NCBI GenBank assembly: GCA_001179505.1
Contig: CDMY01000637.1
Coordinates: forward strand, 1 to 35,297
Length of the DNA stretch: 35,297 nucleotides
Direction of reading: 5' to 3'
DNA from: Vitrella brassicaformis
Lineage: Eukaryota > Sar > Vitrellaceae
Each line of letters begins with the position of its first letter. Within the stretch, counting starts at the first letter, position 1. Both the position numbers and the translations under genes were made by a program. Positions 20,772-29,573 of the stretch are shown one piece after another. The notes beneath the pieces are model-generated. The model was not told the origin of the DNA, did no database searches, and saw only the letters and a program-made list of their open reading frames with translations.

Positions 20772-21617
20772 ACAGAACACAGGTGAGTCAGAGGCGACAG
20801 TGTAGAGGATAGCGAGCTGACTGAATAGCTAGATGGTGCATTAGGCTGGTGCGGTGCGGGGGCGGCCTGCTTTTTGTCCGTGTCTGAATGGAGCGTGTGA
20901 CGCATGGATGGATGGATGGATGGCTGGATGGACGAGTGCATGGGTAGAGAGAAACGTCCCTGTGCATGTCGTGCCGTGCCGGTGTGTCGGTGCGTTGAAT
21001 TGCTTTTGTTCAATCTTTTCGTCTGGCTGCTGCTCTATGAACAACACGACCATGGTATGATAGCGATTCACTCAGCCCAGGTCCCTTCCCGTCTCTCCCC
21101 ATGCACACAACGACTGTCCAATGCCCTCGCTAGTGATACAACCAAACAGCCACTGCCACTCCGAGCTAGCAGGCAGACAGACACACAGGCAGGCAGGCAA
21201 TTACCCACAATCAAGCAATACCCACCCGCCCGCCCAGCCAGCCAGCCAGTACAAAACCGCCCCTTCCATCCCTCCCCCTCCCTCCCTCCCCGTCCGTTGG
21301 TCAATCGCATGTGTATCTGCACATGCATGCATCGGCTGCGTGCCTGCCTGTCTGTCTGTCATCGTTCGCCAGCCCCTCCCGCCCCGCCCCGCCCTATACT
21401 CCAACCGATAAACCAAACCGATGGGTAGACAAGACCGATGGGTAGACAAGACAAGACAAGCGAAAAACCAAAACACAAAACGATCGCATCGATCAGCTGC
21501 CTGCCTGCCTGCCTCGTTCAGTTCATGTAGCTATCTACACGTACGTGTGGTGATGCGATGCGCCATCGATCCCTTCATTCACTCTGCCTTATGCATGGCA
21601 TGGTCTGCCTGCCTCGT
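20772..21617. other. intergenic region between convergent genes
   Basis: About 850 bp holding the 3' ends of the convergent DNAJC9-like and START genes. It contains GATG (20904-20923), CAGG and CCCT tracts. Open frames here are repeat-derived. No gene seen. Confidence 0.55.
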
Positions 21618-23048
21618 CTAGACAGCCAGTCGCTCCAGGCGCCTCAGTCGCTCCAGGCGCCTGTGTTTGGGGTCTTCTGTCCGTCGCTCGGTGTCATCTC
21701 TGCGGCTGGTGGCGTAAGCGCGGTCCATCTCCTCCTTCACTCTGAACAAAACAACACAACCACGGACACAAACACGGAGAGAGTGGTGTATGTACGGTCG
21801 CTGCTGTGGGCACACCACACGCACGCACCTGTGTAGAGTGGCGGGTTGTAGTGTCTGGACCTGCTTGACGATCCACCTGGGCACCGTGCCGCAGATGTCC
21901 ACCTTGCCGACCCACGCCACACGCACATCGCCATTGGACAAACGACTGCACTCACAACACAGCAATGATGCCACCAAGGGATGCACCGTGTGTGCATGTC
22001 TGTCGGTCTCGCTCACCGTGCGTCGACGCCTGCGGCGAAGATGTACCCTCTGACAGTGTCCCTCCGCCGCACGAACCGGTCCATCAGACCCTGCATGTCC
22101 ACACCACACAGCACAACACACCACACAGGGGCACAGCACACAGGAGGCAGCTGACCGATCGGCCCTTGCGTTGCCTTGGCGCCTCTCACCGATGCGGGTA
22201 AGGAGGTTGCAACGAGGACACACCTGTCCCCGCTGGAAGAAACGTCCTTGTACGTCAGATGGAAGAAATCCCTGGCTGAGGCACCCCATTGACGCCTGCA
22301 CATACCCACACACACAACACAACACAACACAACACAACACAACAAAACACAACACAACACAACACAAGACAACATGCCCCAATCAGATCAGACAGTCCCC
22401 CACACCGGGTTGTCTGTCCGTCGGTCAGCGCCTTCCTTACTTGAACTTCTGCCAGAAAATCGCCATTCTGTCAGAGTACTCGCGGATGACCTCTCCCCTC
22501 TCAAACATGCTGTCGTAGGACTTCTTGTGGTTGAAGTCATTTACAAAATCGATGATCTCCTGCGGCGAGTACTGCGGGCCGAACGACATGACGCCCTTGA
22601 CCACACACGGCTCGTCCGGGTCGTCAAAGTCCAAACGGCTGATCTGCACCCCGCGCAGTCGGCCCTTGTGCTTCCACTTGGAGGAGCCGTCACTCCACTC
22701 CACTATGGCACTCACCGCGCCCTTGCCCAGCTGCTCGAGCCGTGAGATGTTACGCACAAGATCCGCCGCTGATCGTGATGCCGATGACGCTGATGCAGCA
22801 GCGGGGGTCTCCTTCCGGGCATCTGCTGTGACAGTGTCGGCTGTGGTCTCCCTGGCAGATGTTCTGGCGGCGGTGTGTCTTGATCTGGGTCTTGACAGCG
22901 GGCGCCTTGGTCGTCTGGGTCTGCGTCGTGGTGTGGCGCCGGGGAAGGCCGCCAGTTGGCTGTCGGCATCCGATAAGTAGATGGCATCCACGAGAGCAGC
23001 AAAAGCACAAGACAAAAAGAGAAGAGTGCGAAGCAACGGCGATGCCAT
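21618..23048 (-). CDS. START-domain lipid-binding protein with signal peptide
   Basis: Five exons in transcript order: 23048-22441, 22295-22190, 22090-22017, 21945-21829 and 21741-21618, joining in phases 2, 0, 2, 2 for 342 residues. The N-terminus (MASPLLRTLLFLSCAFAALV) is a signal peptide or anchor, followed by an Arg-rich linker. From about residue 95 the sequence follows the START fold: FGPQYSPQEIIDFVNDFNHK, YDSMFERGEVIREY, then ARDFFHLTYKD, CVLVATSLP, VRGYIFAAGVD, and the C-terminal helix VPRWIVKQVQT. START proteins bind and move lipids such as sterols, ceramide or phosphatidylcholine; the ligand cannot be read here. The end carries a small tandem repeat (RRLERLRRLERL). Intron 1 contains a long AACAC repeat. 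Confidence 0.85.
22310..22372. repeat. AACAC pentanucleotide repeat in START gene intron 1
   Basis: About a dozen CAACA units with one AAAAC variant, lying inside the intron 22296-22440. A related TGTGT/GTTGT repeat occurs in the OPA3-like gene at 23941-23963, also intronic. Confidence 0.9.
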
Positions 23049-23238
23049 CAACTGCAGATGCCGGTCACTGAGGAGCGAGGCGACTCTCTTCGTCCCTCTT
23101 GGTCAGCGCAGATCCGTTGCGAGCTTGGCGAGCTTGAAAAGGCGAAACCTTACCAATGCGCTTGGAAAAGGAAGCAAAACAGCTGTATGACAGACGTGTG
23201 AAGAGATCTGGGCGAGATCTGGTGGGTGAGGCAAGATC
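23049..23238. promoter_or_regulatory. shared intergenic space of divergent START and OPA3-like genes
   Basis: The start codons of the two genes face away from each other with 190 bp between them, so one short region must hold both promoters and 5' leaders. I see no TATA box; it is mixed in composition. Confidence 0.5.
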
Positions 23239-24487
23239 ATGGCGTTTCCCGTCGTCAAGCTGATGAGTGTGCTCGTCAAGCAAGTGTCAAAACCCATGTG
23301 AGCAACCTGACAACAAACAGCCACGCCACCGATGCATCACTGGGATGAACAATGCTCTCTTGGTTGGTTGGTTTGTGTGGGTGACTGCACTGCACAGGGC
23401 CAAGTACATGCAGCAGCGGGCAGTCAACAACGCCTGGTTCCGCAACGCTTGCATCGCCTTTGCACAGACCTACCACAGGGGCGAGCAGTGGGTGCTCAGG
23501 TACAACCACATCATGGCTGTGACTGAATGGCGATTTATCAACAATGCATTGGGATGATTGTGTGTTCACTTAGGTCATTCTACGACCAGAAGCTGACGGC
23601 GACTTACATCCGGCCTCTCAATGAGGCGAAGGCCATTGAGGTCGGCACCGACATGCTCGGGTGAGTCCGAGGGTGGGTGGGTGGGAAAGATGAGAACAGC
23701 AGACATGCACAGAGAGAGCTCTCATTCTTTGATTCTCTGCCCCTCCCTCAGTGAGATTGTCGTTTTTTCCATTGTCGGTGGTGCTGTGTTGTGGGAGTAC
23801 CGGAGGTCAGCGGCCAAAGAGGCCGACAAGGAGAGGAAACTACAGACCAAACTCGGCAACCTGCAGGTCCGGCCGCCACGGCACTCACATGAAGCACATC
23901 ACAATGATACTTCGTGCAGTGCTTGAGTGGTGCTTTGGGATGTGTTGTGTTGTGTTGTGTTGTGCAGGAGCAGATCAGCGTGCTCCAGAGTGAAAATGAC
24001 CGGCTGATGGGGGCCGTCTTCCCCAACGTCGACCACGTCAGGCCAGAGCTGCCCGTATACAGGCAGAGCAGAAGTGAGGGCAAAGATAGACACATCTGCC
24101 TTTGTTTAAAAACTCACCCGGTTCTTGTTGCCTTCGCACGCAGGCTGGCTCTGGCGGACACTCTTTGGCGATCAGCAACGGACACAGCCAGAGGAGGACT
24201 CAGTCGACACTGATGCATCAGCACCAGCACCGGAGGCCTCTCCACCACCTCCTGCCACAGCCTCTCCACGCAATCCAAGCGTGTCCCCACCAGCACATGC
24301 CACCAGCAGTGCCTCCCCAATCAAGCCGGTGCCGAGCCAGACATCGCGAGTGCCGCCGGGCGGGGCTGCTGGTGGATCGTCCCCTGACCATGGTTTATCG
24401 ACAGAGGAGACAAGCGCCGTTAGAGGTATCAAGTGGGTGGCTGACAGAGGCAAGATCGTCACTTGTGGGTGTCGTTTCGAGTCCTGA
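23239..24487 (+). CDS. OPA3: OPA3-like mitochondrial protein
   Basis: Six exons: 23239-23297, 23398-23499, 23574-23660, 23752-23866, 23968-24073 and 24144-24487 (270 residues). The protein starts MAFPVVKLMSVLVKQVSKPM, the usual OPA3 N-terminus. The conserved core follows: AKYMQQRAVNN, YIRPLNEAKAIEVGTDMLGE, then a hydrophobic segment (IVVFSIVGGAVLWEY) and a basic coiled region. OPA3 proteins are small mitochondrial membrane proteins involved in morphology and lipid metabolism. After residue about 165 this copy has an extra Pro/Ser/Thr-rich low-complexity tail of about 100 residues not typical of the family. All introns are 69-101 nt. It is divergent from the START gene. Confidence 0.85.
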
Positions 24488-24959
24488 CTGGGTGATGGAG
24501 TGTCGTTGAGGGAGCGGCCGCAGCCTGAGGTGGCTGCTTGATGAATGAGTGCCGTTTTTTGGGTTTGCTTTTTTTGCCATGGGGCGTGCCATGAATTATG
24601 CGTTCGTGTAGATAGAGAGTAGGAATGGTGCACGTGTTTGCGCATCTTCGGCCGTCAGCGAGCGATGCTGGCAGGGCTTGCGTCTGGTAGAGACATTCGT
24701 TGTATTCTATTGGTAGAGTCCTACATATCTGACTCGATATACTGATGTGTCTGGGCATACACGCATCGACTTGCATGAGGGAAAAAGGCACCCAACCAAC
24801 ACGAGAAAAATGTCCACACCAAAGCCACCCACCCACAGCGTCACCCGCTCACTCAACAAGACAGCAACCAGCCTGAGCCAGAAATCACCACTTGCGCACA
24901 CCACAAAGCAGAAAACGGCTGCATGAAGCATTCCCTTTCATGAAGCATCCCTTTCACGA
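24488..24959. other. intergenic region between convergent genes
   Basis: About 470 bp between the OPA3-like stop and the outer stop of the F-box-associated gene, including T-rich and CACC-rich sequence probably forming 3' UTRs. No gene seen. Confidence 0.5.
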
Positions 24960-27048
24960 TTACCGCCTTGTCTGTGGGAACATTGCCCTCTCCAGCCCAT
25001 ATCTGGCTAGCAGAGGGCGAGCGGCAGCAGTACCGATGGGGAAATTCAATCCGTCGAAATTCCTGCTGCGTTCTGGTGCCTCATTTGAGTAAAGCTGGAT
25101 GCGGCCATCATGTTGGTCATTTGCCACCTCCAGGTAGGCAGCAATAGTGTCGGCCTGCCCGGTGCCCTTGAGGATGATGATTCGCTGGCGACCGTCATCT
25201 CTCTCGCCGAACGGATACTCATCAAAATAGTCGATAATCTTGAAGCCGTCGATGAGTTCCGTCAGCAGACGCATATACCGGGGGTCGTCACAAGAGAGAC
25301 GACAAACACCCACCAGCTTCCTCTCGACCCTATGTTGACGACACCACTCTGTCAGAGCCATTGCCTTGAGGAATGAAGTGAATGACCGATAGAGAGTGCC
25401 ACCAGAGCGGATGGGCGGATCGGCGGCGCTGTATGTTCGACGATAGGGGTAGACGATCGGCAGCTCCTACGGGCGGACGGGGGTGAAATCGACATTGCAG
25501 ATTCTGTACCGCTGCTGCGGCTCCAAGACGATATCTCCTCCACTATCACTGTCGCTGTCAATGTCCCACTCGTTGTCGCTCTCATCGCTGTCCCAGTCAT
25601 CGCCTCCCACTCCACTGCGCTGTCGCCTCAAACCAACACCAAGACCATCGTCGGGCTGCCCTTCGCCGTCCCCCGCAACCTGCCCGCTGTCCGAAGCCTC
25701 TCTCTCGGCATCCTCTGGGGTGCCCTGCTGCCCCTCTGCTTCGCTCCCAACTGATTTCTCCTCGTCAGATCCCTCCTCATGCTCGGCCGTGCCCTTGTTG
25801 TTGTCATCACTGGTGCTGTCGTCGTCCTCGTCGTCTTCATCCTGAGGCTCCTCTTGCCCGTCCACCCCGTCCTCTGAACCGTCAGGTCCCTCGTGACGCA
25901 GAGCCTGCTGCTGGGCGTACATGAGATCATCATCGTAAATAAAATCGCGGTAGTCAGAGTTCCTGTTCTCGCTGTCATCGAAATCCCTCACTCGCTGCAG
26001 CTGCAGGCTGATCCCTCGGTAGTTGAGCATGTGTCCGAATGTGCTGTAGATGGCCAAACCGAGTGGCATCTGTGGGAAGCCCGTCTTCTGTTGGAAGTCC
26101 CTCTTCCTGGCAAGCTGCTCGGCCATCCAGTCAATCGACAGCCGCAGCGGGAGTGCCTCCGTGAGCTTGTGAATGGCTGCCAGACGAATGAAGTCGGCCA
26201 TCTGCTGCCAAACCTTCCGTCCTTGCTCGAACACATAGGCGCATTTGCTGTAGTACTGAAATGTCGGCCGATGCACGTCGACGAGGCCGGTGAGGTGGTT
26301 GCCGTCGAGGGAGCCGTCGATGCGTCTGAGCATGAAGGCCTCGTTGATGAGTTGTGTGCCGTAGTGGGTGTTCGTTGCCCGCGCCGGGCTAATGGCCACG
26401 TCGACAGGGAGGTAGCCCACGACACCATCGCTATACAAGTCGTCCGGCAGCCGATTGGCCGTCACGTCCACGGCATCATCACCATCAGCAGCAGCTGTGG
26501 TGTCTGGCTGAGATGGGGGATGGGGCGGGTCGGGAAAGATGTGGTGGGTGATGGTGTCTACGGCAGCCGAGAGGGTCGACACGCTCGACTTGACGGATGA
26601 CCACTCATGGGCAATGACGAACGCCTGAAGCCATCATACAGACGACAGACAAGGCGGGATGTGTTGAGCCGCCCCCCTGACTGTGTCTGTGTGACTCACC
26701 TGGTCGTCGGTAATGGACGTCATTATCAACGGGTCGACGTCCGACACCTCAGTGGTCACCTGACACACACACACACACAGAGCAGACAGACCACGGCTGC
26801 ATCCCTCAGTGGGTCGATGTCTGTGTGTCATCCACCTGTTGAATGAGTGAGTGTATGGCCGCCAGCCGACCACACACATCACCCGACCCAACACACACAG
26901 GGGGGGACGCCTGCACAGAGAACGACCAAAGGCACACTCAGTGATACTCAGTGATTCACACAGTGGCGCAATGCATTTGCCTCACCGATGCTGCTTGACT
27001 GTGCCCCTGCTGGTGCTGCTCGTGGTGGTGAGCTGCAGCATCACTCAT
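24960..27048 (-). pseudogene. F-box-associated family, copy 3, with in-frame TAG
   Basis: Exons in transcript order: 27048-26986, 26910-26836, 26759-26700, 26624 onward; introns are 75-76 nt, all phase 0. The start is MSDAAAHHHEQHQQGHS. Residues about 110-150 look like an F-box (RLPDDLYSDGVVGYLPVDVA). The family core follows (LPLGLAIYSTFGHMLNYRG), interrupted by an acidic low-complexity insert of about 100 residues. A TAG at 25467-25469 ends the reading at 451 residues. The same frame continues without gap or shift to a TAA at 24960-24962, and the part beyond matches the paralogues (ELP..YPYR.TY, DTIAAYLEV). The TAG replaces an Asp codon of copy 1 or Gly of copy 2. It is a truncated gene, a recent pseudogene, a read-through case or an error; the intact upstream exons argue for little decay. 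Confidence 0.7.
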
Positions 27049-27746
27049 CCCACTGATGCCTGTGCAAACACATACAATGCACACGGATGTGTCTGTCAGT
27101 CAGGCTGTCAGCTGTGCTTGTGAGGTCTCACCGGCCGCATCAGCGGGATGGCTGTCGGTTTGCTGGCGCTTTGCATCACCTCCAACAGACTCACTGGAGG
27201 AGGACATTTCTGACGGAGACATGAATGGTGACACACACGGTGAGAGTCAGCCGAGCATTTGTAGCACATGCAGCCGTTCGTGTGCCTCACCACCGGACGG
27301 TTTTGCTTCAAGGCGATATTGTCACTGCCAAGCGCACACAGATCTCACTGATTCACGAAGACACCACGCAGTCTGCACGCGGCGGTGACGGAAGGGACCG
27401 GGCGCTTCAGCCTTCAGAAAGCACTTCACACACTCCTGCTTCTGGCGCCAAGCTCGCATTCGCGATCGCATTGCAGACATCGTAGATCTTCTCGGCTCGC
27501 TCTGGTTGGGAAGCCTGGCTCCGGGCTCCCTGGGGTGGTTGAGAGGCTCGCTCCAACCGACCACAGGCATCCAGCCGAAAGAAAAAAGGAGCGCGAAAAC
27601 CGAAGTGAGTGGCTCACGGTGAGTTCGAACACGAGAAGCGCCCAGAGGATTGATGCGTCATGACGTGGTGATGTGATGTGTGTTGGCTGTGTGTTTCAGA
27701 CTCTGCTTGGTGCCTCTGCCGTGCACAACCAACTGCTGCCATTGTG
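27049..27746. other. intergenic space of divergent family members, possible exons
   Basis: Between the start of copy 3 (minus) and copy 2 (plus). Two plus-strand stretches look coding: about 27325-27475 (GDIVTAKRTQISLIHEDTTQ) and 27400-27604 in another frame (FTHSCFWRQARIRDRIAD), the latter ending at a good donor (GTGAGT). They may be 5' exons of copy 2 or remnants. No consistent join to 27747 was found. Confidence 0.25.
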
Positions 27747-28885
27747 ATGTGTGACCTGGTGCCTGAGGAGCTCTGGCGTGAGCAGATTCTGCCCTCCCTT
27801 GTCGTCTGTGACGTCATTGCCCTGCGAGCGACCAGCAGTGCCAAGGCGGCTCTGATCACGGGTGGCCTGCTGCTGCAGCGCATCGACACATACCTCGCCC
27901 GCCACGAACTGAGTGGCACTGTTGATGTCAACCGCAACGCCTCTGCTGTTGCTGGCGATATCGATCAGCCTAGTGGCTTTGTTGCCGTCGTCCGTCACTC
28001 ACTGCTGGCATGCGCAAGGCGGCTTACCGGCCGACGGCTGACACACTTCGGCTACTTGGTGCGATGCCTTTATGTGCTGGAGCAGGGCGGCAGTGAGTGG
28101 CGTCTGATGGGCATGGTTGTCCGGCTGGCGGCCATCTATCGGCTGACCCCCAATGGGCTGCCATTGGCGCTGTCGGTAGCTCAGCTGCACAGCAAGTCGG
28201 CCTTTGATTCGGTGCCACTTGCCATGGCCATCTATCGGCTGATCGGACATCAACTGACACTCAGAGGACAGCGCCTGGCGCTGCGGCGGGCCGCCAACGG
28301 AGAGTATCGGATCGGCGATAGGTCGTTTCGTGTGGTGCCGTTCGGCGACCTGCCCGCCGACCATCCCTACCGCAGCACATACAACGAGAGCGACCCCGTC
28401 GTCCGCTGGGGTCGCGATCTATTTCCATCCTTCACGGCATTCCTCACCATGAGGCCTCTGATGTGGTGGTGGCCTTATGAAGCGGGGGTGGTCAGAGTGG
28501 TCTTCAAGGCGGTGCTGTGGGTCCACAAGGACCGTAGCAACCCCGGCTTTCAGAGGCTGCTGACAGCCGGCGACATCCCTGAGCAGCTGGGCTACACGGC
28601 TGACAACCGCTTTGACCGCGGGAACCTCAGTACGGCCGATCCGATTGACCGTCGTTATGTGATTGTGAGCGGCTTTCGGCCCACCGATACCGTCGCAGCC
28701 TTTATGCGGGTGGACAGAGGGGGCTCGGGCTGTGGACGACCGAGTCGCTTGCTGCCGGTGTGTCTGCCTCCCTCGATGAGCGCTTCCCCGTGTCGATGCC
28801 GTTGTGGCGCCGTGTACTGAGGCGATTCAGCTTGGAGGAGGACGTTATCAACAGAGGGAGCGACCCATCTGCTGATGACGGGTGA
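27747..28885 (+). pseudogene. F-box-associated family, copy 2, frameshifted near the C-terminus
   Basis: From ATG 27747 the frame gives 357 residues to a TGA at 28818-28820. Residues 4-45 resemble an F-box (LVPEELWREQILPSL, then RATSSAKAALITG). The core is closely similar to copy 1 (AANGEYRIGDRSFRVVPFGD, ADHPYRSTYNESDPV, TADPID, IVSGFRPTDT). After a run of five G at 28719-28723 the similarity moves to another frame, which reads LGLWTTESLAAG, SASLDERFPVSMP, VLRRFSLEEDV and stops at 28883-28885. One lost or gained base in the G run explains this. The ancestral C-terminus is therefore replaced by an unrelated Cys/Arg-rich end. It is either a recent pseudogene, an allele with a changed tail, or an assembly error. 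Confidence 0.7.
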
Positions 28886-28887
28886 GG

Positions 28888-29010
28888 ACATCGATCTGAA
28901 TACGACCGAGTCGGCAACTGCTGATTATCCCGTCTGATAACGCATTGCGCTGCGGCGATTCAACTTCAACCAAGACGCTCTCCCCTCGACGGGGAGAAGG
29001 AGAGCAAGGG
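28888..29010 (+). pseudogene. second C-terminal remnant of the F-box-associated family
   Basis: Immediately after the end of copy 2 a plus-strand frame reads IDLNTTESATADYP, two stops, then ALRRFNFNQDAL. These echo the copy 1 and copy 2 ends (GLWTTES..., VLRRFSLEEDV). It looks like the leftover 3' end of a further tandem copy with an internal deletion. Confidence 0.45.
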
Positions 29011-29573
29011 ATGGTGCCTATAGTGTTGTCTGTCCGTCTGGGTTGCTGGTCTGTGTGACACACATGATTTCAATCATGTTTATGCTCTGCTCCGTCACGT
29101 GTGCGTGTGTGCGCCCGTGTGTGTGTGCGATTCGTCATGGACCCTTGGTGTGACTCTACTTGAAATGGCGGTAAATGTGTTTATCGGCGATAGAGAGAGT
29201 GAGTGAGTGTGTCGACAACCCATCACATCCACTAGGACAGTCACGGAAAACTTCCAGCTGTCTGTCTCCCTCAGCGTGTCTATGACAACTTCACGGCCGG
29301 CCACGCGCACGCAGCCACCCCCCCTGCCCATGATGAGCACTCTAATGAGCAATGATAAGAAGTCAGCAGCTCACGGGTGTACCAATACCCATGTCATGTG
29401 CCCAGCCCAACACAGGCAGCAGCAGCAGACACGACAGTCCCCAGTGAGCGCAGTGAGTGACGACACATGCAGAGCAGACAAATAGTGTGGTGTGGTGTGC
29501 TTGTTTGTTTTCAACCTCATCCATTCCCCATCATCCCATTCCCCCCGCCCCCATCCATCTAACGATCGATCCC
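29011..29573. other. intergenic region
   Basis: About 560 bp with GT-rich and Ser/Thr-poor open frames only. No gene seen. The stop of the zinc-finger gene follows at 29574. Confidence 0.5.

Noticed and set aside
22339-22375. Tandem AACAC units as a CRISPR-like or telomeric array
   Set aside because: Units are 5 bp with no spacers, inside an intron; this is a simple microsatellite.
25893-26600. Plus-strand frame of 235 residues
   Set aside because: It is antisense to the F-box-associated copy 3, which has paralogue support and clean introns.
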